From Diplonema japonicum (lineage: Eukaryota > Euglenozoa > Diplonemea > Diplonemida > Diplonemidae): a DNA stretch of 64,000 bases. How positions within the stretch are numbered: the stretch's first letter is position 1; every line of letters begins with the position of its first letter. The stretch covers positions 796,771-860,770 of the forward strand of contig OZ025655.1 in the NCBI GenBank assembly GCA_964019335.1. The letters run 5' to 3'. Below, piece by piece: positions 25,144 through 37,035 of the stretch. Both the position numbers and the translations under genes were made by a program. Under the pieces are notes generated by a model, which was not told the DNA's origin, did not search any database, and saw nothing but the letters and a program-made list of their open reading frames with translations.

Positions 25144-26451
25144 CTACCGTATTATGTTGCATACTTTGCTAAAGCGATAGTAGCAGTACAAACCAGCAAG
25201 GTGCGTGAAGAAGAGCAGTGTAAACCCTGTGCAGCGTTAAACTACTGTTTCTAGTAACATACCAGATGTGTTGTCTTTCTGGGCACCTGTAAAAAGAAAG
25301 ACAACGACCAGGAAGTTCATCGGGAATCTAAAGAAATTCGAAATAGCAGCACGAGACTCTTCTGGGATGTGTTGAGCACGAAGTGATGCGTATGTGGGGA
25401 AGAAAAGACCACACATGCATTCAAACAGTAGAAACGATCCAAACACCAACTCCTTGTTGTCTGGGAGCACAATTGGAATAAGCGATGTCAAGGCAGGCAC
25501 GCCATGTAGAACGTACGGCAGTTGTGGGACGGGCGTCAACGTCGAGACCTCAAAGACCAACGACCCGACCATGATGCACGTCATAAACGATGCGAAGATG
25601 ACACCGTAGGGCAGGCTGGCCTTGGTTTGTGGCGTACTTATGGCGGGAGTCCACAAAAATACCCATGTGAACATAGCAGCCTCAAAACATGACTGTGCGA
25701 GCCCTAACCACATTAAGTGCGAACTAGATTTTAATAACTCGTATCCTCGTGCAACTGGTGAGACTGAGCGGTTTCCGAAGTTCTCCCCCCAAGAGCACAT
25801 AATAACTGCAATGATAACTAAAAGGGGCAACACTGCTAGAACAAATGGTGCCACGAAACCATACATGTCCGCCACCGTAGACGCAGCCATCCCTGCCAGG
25901 ACAGCAACTAGCCCGTTGATCTGTGTTGCCCAAGCAAAGGTGTTGTCCAGCAAGTTTGCTGCGTAGCCCCGTGAGCGATGTTCAGACACCATCCAAGCCT
26001 CGAATGTGGTTGTTAGCAACGAAGTAGCGATGCCCGCCAGAACCCGTCCAAACATCAGCACCCAGTAGTTGGGAACAAGCTTTGTCAGTGCAGATATCAT
26101 GTAGGTTAAGCAGAACACTAGACACATCAGCTTCCTGCCGTGCTTGTCGCTAATGGCACCGCAGTACGTCCCACAGATCATAGAGCTCAGGAAGCCTGCG
26201 ACGAACAGCTCCGCGATGTCCTTCTTGGTGAACCCGTAAGAGTCGTAAAGTGCGTACACATAAGGGCCTTTCAACCAATCGCTGAACATGACCAGCCCAT
26301 AAACAAGGAGGTAGTTTCGTTGGAATCCCCTGAACTGTCCGTTTCCACCTTTCGCTGAATCATCTTTTTTGTCGTCTCTCTTTCCAGACCGCAGTGTAAT
26401 CCAGCCACACACGTAAATCCCGATGAGGACCACTAAGGCACCATGGTACAT
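25144..26451 (-). CDS. MFSD5/MOT2-like major facilitator transporter
   Basis: Exons 26451-25263 and 25226-25144 with a 36-nt intron; 423 residues. A first helix (LVVLIGIYVCGWITL) and a charged loop precede the MFS core. Signatures of the MFSD5 (MOT2) group: VMFSDWLKGPYVYALYDSYGF, the MFS loop motif GAISDKHGRK between helices, GRVLAGIATSLLTTTFEAWM and SWGENFGNR. The last exon adds a missing helix (GFTLLFFTHLAGLYCYY), which brings the total to about the twelve expected. Members have been linked to molybdate uptake; substrate here is inference. The acceptor CAG at 26456-26458 is four nt upstream of the ATG. Confidence 0.9.
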
Positions 26452-26455
26452 TATG

Positions 26456-26458
26456 CTG
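26456..26458 (-). promoter_or_regulatory. Candidate trans-splice acceptor of the MFSD5-like gene
   Basis: On the minus strand GACTTGCCAG is followed by four nt and then the start codon. It matches the CAG seen shortly before most start codons in this array. Confidence 0.5.
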
Positions 26459-27161
26459 GCAAGTCACTTGAACAGACAGAACGAAAGAAAAAAGTGAAGA
26501 AAAGACGAAGTTAAATAGGGCGAGGGGGGGGGGGGGGGGGGGCTAATACACTGCTACTGCTTCCTTGCTCTCGAAAGACAAGGCCTTGTCGCCTTATTCA
26601 TTCACAATGCCACAGGTGGCATTAATGTATCGTGACAATGCCGCTCAAACCGCACTCGGGTCATACGAGCGATAGTGACAGGCATGCAAACACTTCGACT
26701 GTTTATGTGGAAGCAAAAGGAAAGACCAACTGTTCTGTTAAATCTAGCTAAAGAAGGAAAGGGGTGAAGGGATAAAAGAAATAAAGGAGTGGAAACATAA
26801 AAGAAAAAAGAGGGGATAGCAACAAAAAAGAGAGTAAACGAAAAAACACAGACAGGAATGATGGATCTCAGAACTACTTGTGGATGTTGTTGTCAAAGCA
26901 GCAGCTACGCAGCACGGCGCCCTTGCTAAAGGGTTGCCTACATAGGAGTAGTTCTTTCAACTCTTGCAGAATGAACCAACACAGGCCATTCTGCATCATA
27001 AATTAATTCACAGGCTGTTCTGTGCATCTATAAATTAAAAGAGGATAGAAGAGTGGATATTTACAAGGCATTCTTAGCCGTGTCTCGTTCTGTCTTCTAT
27101 GGATAGTGATCCGTCGACGGCTTGATGCACAGGAACAAAAACAACAAAAGGGGGCGACAGC
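26459..27161. other. Intergenic stretch with a poly-G run
   Basis: About 700 nt between the transporter and the Rab gene. It contains a run of about 20 G at 26524-26542 and purine-rich sequence (26750-26860), which is pyrimidine-rich on the coding (minus) strand. A short near-duplicate, ATTAATTCACAGGCTGTTCTG versus CAACACAGGCCATTCTGC, lies near 26970-27025. No open frame of interest and no RNA gene recognised. Confidence 0.4.
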
Positions 27162-27827
<666 letters not shown>

Positions 27828-28048
27828 TTAACCCAGATACCTTTGTGGTTGACGAGGAGTATGGCTTCACCATGTTAAGCGGGTCTAAAATACAACATTT
27901 AAGCGCTGATTCTTCATCCCAATGTCAAACAAGAAGGGGATACAATAATCAAGGGAACGGGATACAAACAAAGGGAACAGAGAATCGAATCGTTGACGCT
28001 GCAACTAAATTTTCTGAGCAGAAAGGCTGCTTTCTTCTTAAACAGTGC

Positions 28049-29179
28049 TCAGTAACCAGTTGTCTCCCTTGCTCTCCTTGGGGAGCCTTTCGCGACAGCA
28101 CCTCTGTTGAACCTGTCGGATACTTCTTGGAACCTAGCTTTGCTGATCCTCATCTGGTCATGCTGTCTTTCCATCTTCACTTCTTCTTCGATAAGTTCTC
28201 GCTCTTCGGGGTCAAGCACCTGCTTCTTCTCTGCTGCTTCTGCTGCGCGTTCACGCAGACGCGATATTTCCTCCTCCAGCCCCCTATTCGCTGCCTCCAA
28301 GTCATCCAACTCACGTTTCAATTGAGCATCTCTGCTCTGGCACTGGTTAACTCTTTCATAGCTCTGCTGGATCTGTGCGGCTTTTGTACTTATTGTGCCA
28401 TACCTGGTGCTGGATGGCATTCTCTTCTTCGCTATTCCTTCCTCTGAAGTACAGGCAGTCCAGTGTGTTCGGGTAGATCAAGCCCCAGTTTGCCCACTCG
28501 TCGTAGGTGATCTTCCCATCCCTGTTCAGGTCTGCCTTGTAGAACAGCTCGCCAACAGTATTGCTCGAAAAGTCTAACCCACGCTCTCGGAATGCCTGTC
28601 ATGGTGTTTATTCCTTATTTCATTATTTCCCCTCCAAACCTTTTCAAGGTCGCCGTATTCTAAGAAGCTCTTTCTGCCAATGTCAAGCTCGTCGAACGAG
28701 ATGCGTGCTTTGTCATCAGGAGCTAGGTTGGCCCTTTCCGATAATGTTCCTTGGGTATATTGGTAAGGCACAGGTGTAGCGGGGTTCCCTCTTGCGGGTG
28801 CAAGGCCCTGTGGCGGAGGGATGGTAGAAGCAACAGCATTCCCAGCAGTAGGCGGTCGTGGCGCTGGAAGGTCCTGCTGTGTGTCTATCTGCCATGGTGT
28901 CTGTGCTTGGAAAACATATATTTGATCGTATTCGTGAAGCTGCTGTGTGCTGATGAGATCTATCCACTTTAGCTGCACATCATCGTAGATCTGCAGCCTG
29001 CTAACCTTGATCCCGTCAGGTGGCAGCGCAGCACCAGCCGGCCTGATAGAATGCATCTCCTGCGTGCAAACAGTTTCAATCCTTCTGGTTAGTTCACCTA
29101 TGGTGGGCACTGCAGAAAAGGTAATCTCAAGATTCACCTTCGCACCGAACATATCGGAACATACTAGCAGTGTAAACAT
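28049..29179 (-). CDS. BILBO1-like protein: ubiquitin-fold N-domain, EF-hands, coiled coil
   Basis: Exons 29179-28640, 28595-28404 and 28372-28049 with introns of 44 and 31 nt; 351 residues. Residues 1-100 match the N-terminal domain of the trypanosome flagellar pocket collar protein BILBO1 in pattern: an opening strand, KVN(L/F)E, PTI.ELTR..E, I(K)V..L.IYDD....KWIDL, then YDQIYVFQ. A proline-rich linker (100-150) follows. Next come two EF-hands: the first is degenerate (GRKSFLEYGDLEKAF) and the second canonical (DLNRDGKITYDEW). Residues ~240-330 are a coiled coil rich in E/R/L. That is the same domain order as BILBO1, but shorter (BILBO1 is ~590 residues). A cytoskeletal scaffold at the flagellum base is the natural inference. 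The acceptor ACCGCAG lies 15 nt before the ATG, inside the coding end of the upstream gene. Confidence 0.8.
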
Positions 29180-29595
29180 TTTGTTTGGTGTCCTGCGGTA
29201 TTCTCTTTAAGATTGCATGCATCAAAATAATAACCCCTCCACCTACGTTTCATGTCTTCACATGTCTTCAGAGCCACACAAACTGTCAGCACAAGCAATA
29301 CTGTGGTCGGAAAGGTGTGTGACTTCTTCCGCATCATGTGATGAATCCAATACATGATCAACGCAAAACAAGTACACATAGCTAGCCCTAGAGCTATCAG
29401 GGGGTAGAAGAAGTACAACACGGTCACAGGGAAGACTAACGCACCTGCAGCATCTAAGAGGATGTGCAGCTCGTAGATGTTACTGTTCAAGTAATCGACG
29501 ATGCCCAATCCTGCCAAGAAAAACCCAAAACCCATTAAACCTGCTTGCATGGCTGTCACATGTAGGCCTGCATCCTCTTCCCCATCAGAACTCAT
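29164..29595 (-). CDS. Small multi-spanning membrane protein, unknown
   Basis: 143 residues from the ATG that follows the acceptor CATTCTACCAG by two nt. Four hydrophobic segments: LMGFGFFLAGLGIVDYL; LLDAAGALVFPVTVLYFF; a helix around PLIALGLAMCTCFALIMYW; and TTVLLVLTVCVAL. A basic MRKK loop lies between the last two. I recognise no family. The stop codon (29164-29166) lies 16 nt inside the downstream BILBO1-like coding region. Either the genes truly overlap or the last exon is spliced differently; I found no convincing alternative junction. Confidence 0.6.
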   Translation of the reverse strand: MSSDGEEDAGLHVTAMQAGLMGFGFFLAGLGIVDYLNSNIYELHILLDAAGALVFPVTVLYFFYPLIALGLAMCTCFALIMYWIHHMMRKKSHTFPTTVLLVLTVCVALKTCEDMKRRWRGYYFDACNLKENTAGHQTKCLHC

Positions 29596-29740
29596 AACTG
29601 GTAGAATGATAAGTAGGTATTTGAAATGCAATGCACTAATAGGATGATACTTATCAGCATCCAAAGATCTGCACGAAGTGCCGAGGAAACTCGAGACGCT
29701 GATGTGCAGCAGGCGAGAATACGTAGTCGTCATTATAAAG

Positions 29741-32700
29741 CTAGCTAAGTGCACAACAAGGTTCTTGTTTCGTTATGGCACCCGAGTTGGTTTTTGGAGA
29801 GCAGCAGCAACCTGGCTGCACGGACTTTTTTTTAGAGGCGGGGCTTGCCACGCGCTTCCATGTTGAGCTTTTGACATCTGCAATATCAACAGGCTGGGCA
29901 TTGGGAAGGGGCGCCCAGAGAGCTTCGACGGGAACCTCGTTGAAATCATCACGGGAATAAAAAAGCAGGTACGCTTTTTCGGACACAACTTGTGCTTCGT
30001 CAATGGGAGTTGTCTCAGTGTCGTTGAGTTGGTACCACGTATCGTTTGCTTGTTTGACGTAGGCATAGTAATGTCCCCACGAGGTACGTGCTCCTTCGTG
30101 GTTCACAACAGCGTACAGGCTATAGGTTGTCTTGTCACGCGAGACAAGTTTTGTGGAGTGCGCTTTGTCAGCAGCCCCACTCCCGTCTGACAGATAGGGT
30201 TGAAGATCTAGACCTTTCAGCGGACAAGCAACCTTCGTACGAATCTTTTGGCCGCCACTTTCTGTCGTCCATGTGAAACGTTTCAGCTGGATAACTAAGA
30301 TAGGGGGAAATGCCCAGGCTCGGATGGTCTGTGTCTGCGGCGTCGTTTGCTTACAGCCCTCACATTTGGTTTTCTCTAAGACGGAATTCGTTTCGAAAAA
30401 TCGCTTCAGGCAACTGTCAAGGTCGCATATCTGTTCAGCATCCTCTTCTTGTTTGTAAGCTTGCACGCTCTCGTCTTCTTGGAAGGCAGAAGCAACTTTC
30501 CTGTTATAGTAGTTTTCGAAAGCGTTCTCATTCCAATCGATCCCAACGGTGTCCCTGTGCAGCACGCCATGCCATTCTCCGTTGTCTTGTATTTTGCACC
30601 CGATGCACCCCCGTAACCATCCACAGTCGGAACATGACAACCCATCGACAGTGACACGGGTCAAGACAAAGGGGTAGCCATTAGAGCGATCGTACCCTGG
30701 CAGCACTTGCTCAACCTGTGACCAAACTTCTTCGTATAGGTACTGCCCCGTACCTCGCGATATGCAAAGCATAAGAGGAGTGCCGAAGAGCATGGGCTTC
30801 CAAGGTGCTGAGAAAAGTCGGTCTTGACGTATCAGTCTCCTATTCACAGCTTGAGCAAGGAATCTTCTTGGCCCTTTCACACTAAGATTGTAACCTTTGG
30901 CTTCATAAATATTAACCGTTGCACCTGGTTTCAAGCGTTGCAATTTTTTGACAACTTCATCTTTGCTCCTCCAAACCGGCAGCTCAAAAGCAGTGCCATC
31001 AGGTGTCAGCTCCAAGGCTACAAGATTCGAAGGAGGTATTGCATCATTGAGTACTTTAGATACTGCTGATGTGAGGTCGTGTGTGGTGCCCTTCGAATTG
31101 AGCTTGACCGTTACATGAAGCATAGTCTTCGCGGGTCGGTGCAAACAAATCTTAACAAAAGTATGATCGTAGCACGGGAGAGCCAGAGATAGAGGTGGGA
31201 CAACAGTTTCAATCCTACGTGTGACCTTTGCACAACTGGAGCAGCAACGTGTTGACTTGTGTTGCCATGCAAACAGCGCTGTAAGGAAAGAGTGCTCTCT
31301 TGCAATATGTGCATTCCAAGATTCATCGGCCAGTTGGTGGTCAGTGGACACTTCGGGTTTCAATTTCTGTTTTAATTACTATCATATTTATATCTAAAAC
31401 AAAGCACACCAGTTGAACAGTTTGCTTCGTCCCAACTCTGTTGATATCTTCACCCAACCCTTCCAGTAAAGCAAGAAGGAAATCCTAAATAATTAATTAT
31501 GTCAGTACAAACATAAAGCATACATTGGCGTCTTGTTGCTGTGTTGTTGCAAAGTCAGACCTGAATGACCCCACGAGGCTTCTAAAATAGCGTGGTGCCA
31601 GAGACTGCTTGTCGGTGGTCCAAAGTCGTTCAACCTGTTCGGTGTTCGGTGTTCGGCGCGGTGCCGAAACGTTGCCATACCAATTCCGTGAATGCAACAG
31701 CAAGCTTCCCACCCATGCTCCACTGTGAATCTCTGTTTAAGTCGTAAACATAGAGGCCGCTGCAGAAGTACTCTCTGAGAAGCCGTGTGTGGCTCAGAGC
31801 TTGAATTGTAGAATTCAGATAACAGGTATTAGTTAGGTTTTGTAAGCCCACCTTTCCAAAGCTGTTGGTGTCGTGGTCTGCAATCTTTCGTGTAACCCAT
31901 GTGCTGGGTATGAACACAGAATGTTCTGTGCGGTAGGGAACAACTTTCAACCTATTCGCTTCTTTAGATAGCACAGTTGCCTTTGTTGTACGACTGGCCT
32001 GTGCCTTGTTTTTGTCATATAAATAACATTCAATACGGGAGCCACAAATAAGTGCTCTAATGTCCTCTTCTAAGGTATTTGTTTGCTTCAAGCATTGCCC
32101 GCCAGCAAATGTGCTTTCGACACCTGACAAGCTAAGAAATGCTTGCAGCTCTTTCAAGTTTCGATCATGTTCAGCAAGTGGCAGGTTTATGGTTATGTCG
32201 CCGTTGCATCTCAGGTGCTGCCCTTCTTGCTCTATGAGATCGATCCCGCTATACGTCATCTGCCCTACGCTCATCATAACTCCACTTTTCGCATCCATTT
32301 TCACTGTGACCAGTCCATCTTCGTTGTTAAAGCTGATGGTCTCCTCCAACAAGGCGGAGCCAATCATAAAGGATGACCCGTCAACAACATCATGCTGCTC
32401 GAGTGTTGTGTCCATCTTCTCCGCATTCACCCTCTGCCAACCACTAGCCTCCTCCCATAGAACCACATCTTCAGGACCCATATTAAATATTTCAGCGGCT
32501 GATTCAGTCAGTTCTGAAAACTTTGTTGTGACGGAAAAAGAAGCTTCAACGGTAGCCCAGGTGCTGAACTCACGAGATGGGCTCCCATTAATAATGCTGT
32601 AGTTTTTTATATGTTGCTGCAAAAGGTGTAGACATACATGAGTCGTGGCGGGTGCAATTCTAGCATTTTACGACCATCAATCTCTATCACTTGCCGAGCT

Positions 32701-34253
32701 ATTTCGCTCTCTGCGAAACCTCCAAACCATGACGCAAGTGCCCTCCACGCTCCTTGGGTGATAAGTTCGTAGTCTTTACCACCATCTTCTCCTGCCCAAT
32801 CTATATTTCTCCGTAATTTACCTGACTCTCTTAATAAACGTTTGTTGTCCAACTGCGGCATTGCCCTGCCGCCAACCCAGTTAGCTTCATCCGCCTTTTC
32901 TGTAGGTTCTTGCGAAGCAGACACGCTCTCTTGCCATTCCTGCCACCACCGTGCATCGATCAGACACCATACAGTTCCTACAGCCCCTGGGTCTTCAGGC
33001 GAAAAGTGCCGGTTCAGATTTTCTATTATGTCGTGTTCTTCTTTTGGCGTCGAGGGACGGACTCTCATATCGATGAACGCTATTTGCCACACAGCTTGTG
33101 TGAACTGCATCCCAAGTTCATGGCCCACAGCCCAAGTCAACAATTCATCTGGTGTCAAGGTTGTCTTTCCAGGCGGGAATGCGGTATCCAGAAGTATAAC
33201 AACTTTTGGACTCACTCTGGGGCTAAGGATTGTGGAGACGTCTTTACCCCCGCTTGCAGATCGGTAAAGGGTCTCCACATTCCATAGGGATTCAATCATT
33301 TTTTTAAAGTCTTCCCTTGTCAGCAACCCATCATTGTCAGAGTCAAAAAGACGGAAGCAAAATGTAAGCTTCTCCTGTGCAGTACCGTGGCAGCACACAG
33401 CAACTGCAGCAAGCAACTCTTGTAAACTGACGCTCGATGTCATCGTTACATCGAGAGCCTTGAACATTTGAGACTTCAGGCCGTCAGGGACAGAAGGGAG
33501 TGCTCTCTTAAAAGTCTCTTCGTCCACAATGCCTGTTGGCGACAGTGATCGCATGTTCTGATACACAGATTGGAGTTCTTCAACCTTCGCATGCGACAAC
33601 CCCAATGTCTCTGCAAGCGACCTGCTGGACATGTCGCACCTGCGCATCACATTAGTATGAACCAGGTTGTGGTGGTGGGACCGAATGCCTTGTCGTTGGA
33701 GAAGGTCTTCGAACTCATAAATCCATGCCACCACTGAGAAGGAGATATTTGGGTATGCACTTGCCGTTTTTGTCGTCCACACTGAGAAGTCATTAATATC
33801 AAGTTGTGTTTGCACGTTTTCATTTTCGAGCCCTCGCACGACGATATCATCATCAGGGAAGAGCTTAGCATGTTCTAGAAGCTCTTCTTTTTCTATGTAG
33901 CCGTCGTGGTTGCTATCATAGGCACTGAATACCAACTGCAGTCGTTCTTCAGCTGTACCGTTCCGGAGAATTGCAAGGCCTTGCACGAAGTTTTCTTTAC
34001 TAATCACCTGAGCCCTGTCCATGTCAAATGCTCGGAACAAAGCATGCCCAAGCTGTGTAGGCACAGCTGGGAACACTGACCCTATGAAAGACTTGAGAAA
34101 AACATCAAAAGTCATGGTTGACTCGCCTTTTGTCAGCTGATTGAAATCCTCAAGAGCCTCAACGCCCCCATCAGCAAATCTGGCTTTAGCGTTTTCATAC
34201 GATATCAGGTGCCCAGCTTTTTGAGACAGCGTCTTTTTCGGATCTTCATGCAT
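29741..34253 (-). CDS. USP32-like ubiquitin-specific protease with EF-hands and CaaX box
   Basis: Five exons: 34253-32638, 32596-31681, 31634-31524, 31484-31410 and 31366-29741 (introns 41, 46, 39 and 43 nt), giving 1447 residues; human USP32 is ~1600. Two EF-hand pairs: DMDRAQVISKENF/DSNHDGYIEKEEL in the first ~130 residues, and a second pair at ~270-340 with DSDNDGLLTREDF. A DUSP domain occupies ~435-535 (NWVGGRAMPQLDNKRLL) and a ubiquitin-like segment follows. The catalytic domain has a Cys box (GLQNLTNTCYLNSTIQAL, ~795), QQDANDFLLALLEGL across an intron, CxxC pairs, and a His box (SWGHYYAYV, ~1336) with the Asp in YQLNDTE. The C-terminus is CALS, a farnesylation CaaX box, as in USP32. It should remove ubiquitin at endosomal or Golgi membranes, possibly under Ca2+ control. 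Confidence 0.92.
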
Positions 34254-34365
34254 GCACTCACCCTCCCTCCTGTTAATGATTTGTTGCGAAGCACGTGATC
34301 TGATGGAAATAGCAAACGCGGCGTACACAGAATACTGCCTAGTGAATACTAACTGAAACTAGAAG

Positions 34366-34972
34366 CTAAAGCTTTGCTAAGTCTTCAAAGCTGCCTAGTA
34401 GATATGGTCGTAAACTCTGAATGAGCACAAGGTCGTGCTGTTTTTTAAAGGCGACAGTTGCATCGTTGCCGCCATGTCTGGTAATCACATCGGGGCCACC
34501 CACATGCGTTATCGCAAATCGCGTTATGTCGTACACCATCTCTTCAAGCACAATCCAACAATCAGAAGGCGATCGATGTTTTGCCAGTTCTGCTGCGGAT
34601 ATTTTCCTGCACTTGTTAGTCTCGCTTCTGCTGACAACACCTCCTTGGTTTGCCTCATCTAACATGAATGCGTAAGCATCGGCCATTTTCCTTTTACTCC
34701 TCCCCTCCTCCTTCGTGTGTAAATTTACTTGCTCATTAAACCTGGACAAGCGGTAAACATGCGAACTACTCTTTTGCATTGAAAGCTGCATTGAATTCTT
34801 CTCTAAGAAAACACCACCGGAACATTGACGGGCGCGGGTCTTCATCTCCATCTTCACCTTCGATTGGCGTAAGTGACACCCATGGCGGGTTTACTAACTG
34901 AGCTGGTAACAACCAATTGTGTTCTGTCATCCCATAAACACGTGGGTGGAGACTTTGAAGGTTCAGGTCCAT
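34366..34972 (-). CDS. Cytochrome b5-like heme-binding domain protein
   Basis: Exons 34972-34770 and 34741-34366 across a 28-nt intron (GTAGTTCGCA...GTCCAG), the shortest in the window; 192 residues. The C-terminal ~90 residues are a cytochrome b5 fold: SAAELAKHRSPSDCWIVLEEMVYDIT, then HVGG in place of the usual HPGG (first axial His), and a second His in FKKQH 23 residues later. The spacing is one less than usual because GGNDAT is one residue shorter than the common AGGDAT form. No membrane anchor. The N-terminal ~95 residues (NLQSLHPRVYGMTEHNWLLP) are unrecognised. A soluble electron carrier or heme-binding partner is likely. Confidence 0.8.
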
Positions 34973-35021
34973 TCGAATATAATTGATGATTTGGGTTGCA
35001 TAGTATGATAGCTGTGTATAG

Positions 35022-35724
35022 CTAGCAAATTTGTTCCTTTTTTTTTAAGTATACCGTGAAAAAATATGTTATTATCAGGCCTATCACGATCCCGTACGTC
35101 AGCTGAAGAAAGCGCAGTGTTTGGACTTTGAAAGTCCTATATCTCTTGGGGAGCCTGGACTCGGTTAACACTCCCTTCCACCTTTTTTCCTGATTCACAG
35201 GTGGCAGTACTTCACCCCAGATTCCATAGGAAACGCTCCGCCTCACTAGTTCAGCCTCTGGAATTTTCGCAATTAATTCCTTTCTGCGCAGTGATCTATC
35301 AGGTGTGAATGCATCCTTCATGTACCTGTGCTTCTCCTATAAATTGATAACCATACTCTTGATAAACTTCGTATCTCTCGATCTGTTTCGCATGTGCCAC
35401 GTTCGGGTCCACCGTTAGCTTCGCATCTCCAACAACTTCTATTGCTTTTTCGCAGTAGCGCCGAACTACTCCTGAAGAAGCTCTCATATCATCGTTCTGA
35501 AGTGCATGGAGTAACGTGGGAGCTCTAAGAAAATAAATTATGTATGAGTATTTAACACGTCTAAGTCTATTGCTTTGCCACCGCAGTAAAGGGGCAGGCA
35601 ATAAAAACAAGAAATTACAAAATGTTGTTGACAACGACCGCGTGGCCGGTGGGGAGGGTGGCCAGAGTGGCCAGAAGGGTTGATCTTGTTCACAAGAAAG
35701 GTTATTTATGAGCACAACAGACAT
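35022..35724 (-). CDS. Small protein with C-terminal membrane helix, unknown
   Basis: Exons 35724-35326 and 35279-35022, 218 residues. The 46-nt intron starts GTACATG and ends GCAGAAAG; I chose this acceptor because it is the only nearby AG that restores frame. The start ATG is eight nt after the acceptor CACTTCCAG. The N-terminal ~60 residues are hydrophobic and proline-rich (WPLWPPSPP...FLFLLPAPLLRW), perhaps a targeting sequence. The middle (AKQIERYEVYQEYGYQF) is charged. One helix, TYGIVIGLIITYFFTVYL, lies before a KKK tail. No family recognised. The gene is 49 nt from the next ATG. Confidence 0.6.
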
Positions 35725-35790
35725 TTCAAAACCTGGAAGTGAACCAAGAAAAAGGGAGAGGATATCTAATGCGGAATACAGGCTTGGCGG

Positions 35791-37017
35791 TCACATAACT
35801 GTCCTCCTGAGACCAGCAGAAACAAGCGGCGGTAGGTGCGTCAGCTCTGACTTCATATTAACATCAGCCAGGAAGTGGAAGAGGTGCTGCCTCAGAGACA
35901 ATGGTTCGAGCTCTATTTCAACACAGTCATTGACGTAGCCGTTTCCTGTAACGCACCCGCCAAAGGTGATCAGTGTGTTGTTCCATTTTACTGTAGTAGG
36001 ACGTGTGCGCCCGCCGAATTTAATTTCGGAATCAAGACGGTCCCAAGTCATTGTCTCAAAGTTCAGCTGGTGGGAGTCCTCGAAGTATGTAAAAGCACCT
36101 CCGGTGAAGATAGCGAGCGTTTTATTGTGGTAGATTGCCGTGCTGCACATTCTGTTAGCAGGAGGTGTGCCCTTCACTGGTAGCAGCTTTGCTGTCATGC
36201 GCGATAGGTCGAGTTCATGGACTTCGTTCAGAAAGCCGTTCTCAGCTCTGCCACCAAACAAGATCATATTGTTATGATCGCCAATAACACACGTGTGGTA
36301 CATCCGCGGCACTGGGATCTGCCCCGTGTAGTCACAAGCTGTCCATCGCTCAGTCTCGAAGTCTAGTTCCCAGATATCATTGAAGAGCAGCAAGGAGTTG
36401 TTGGCGTCATCTTGCCCACCTCCAAACACATACATTTTGTTGTTGTGAACTACTGCCGTGTGGCCCTTTCGTCTGTCAGGCGTTAGACAGCCGAGGGAAG
36501 GGATGCGGGACCATTCATACGTCTTCAGGTTCAGTGCCCACAGGTCATTCAACCACCAGTTGTGCACTCCTGCGTGGTCAGCTACCCCTCCGAAGATGTA
36601 CATTATGTCATTGTGAACAACAGCGGTATGACCAGCTCTTGGGATGGGCTTCTGAGCAGATTGGTCAACACTTTTCCATGTCTTAGTTGTGAGGCAAAGA
36701 AGCCACAAATCATCAAAACACTTGTTGTCCCTGCCACCGAAAACAATCATTGTGCCTTTATGAACTACTGCGGTGTGACCAAACCTCGGCTGTGGGGTGT
36801 CCTTGGCCTTGCCCTCTTTCACAACATGGCTATTAAGCTTCTGCTTGAATAAACGCTTTGCTGGACTCACAACGTTTTCACGGAAAGGCAACACAGGCGT
36901 CCTGAAGTCGTCGTCATACTCGCCGTCAGTGCTGATGTCTTCATATGTCATCTCATTTGTCAGCTCCGCTGATGAGCAGGGACTATTCGGTGCGGAATCT
37001 TGTAACAGGCATGCCAT
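35791..37017 (-). CDS. Kelch-repeat beta-propeller protein
   Basis: Single exon, 408 residues. About six kelch blades, with the repeating signatures PRFGHTAVVH, MIVFGGRDN, PRAGHTAVVHN, MYIFGGVAD, RKGHTAVVHN, MYVFGGGQDD, PRMYHTCVIG and MILFGGRAE. The first ~75 residues are acidic and unstructured. The pattern is like RABEPK or other protein-binding propellers without BTB or F-box domains. The partner is unknown. The ATG is preceded by CAG at 37033-37035 (15-nt leader). It is the most upstream gene of the minus-strand array seen here. Confidence 0.88.
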   Translation of the reverse strand: MACLLQDSAPNSPCSSAELTNEMTYEDISTDGEYDDDFRTPVLPFRENVVSPAKRLFKQKLNSHVVKEGKAKDTPQPRFGHTAVVHKGTMIVFGGRDNKCFDDLWLLCLTTKTWKSVDQSAQKPIPRAGHTAVVHNDIMYIFGGVADHAGVHNWWLNDLWALNLKTYEWSRIPSLGCLTPDRRKGHTAVVHNNKMYVFGGGQDDANNSLLLFNDIWELDFETERWTACDYTGQIPVPRMYHTCVIGDHNNMILFGGRAENGFLNEVHELDLSRMTAKLLPVKGTPPANRMCSTAIYHNKTLAIFTGGAFTYFEDSHQLNFETMTWDRLDSEIKFGGRTRPTTVKWNNTLITFGGCVTGNGYVNDCVEIELEPLSLRQHLFHFLADVNMKSELTHLPPLVSAGLRRTVM

Positions 37018-37035
37018 GTTGATGTACTACACCTG

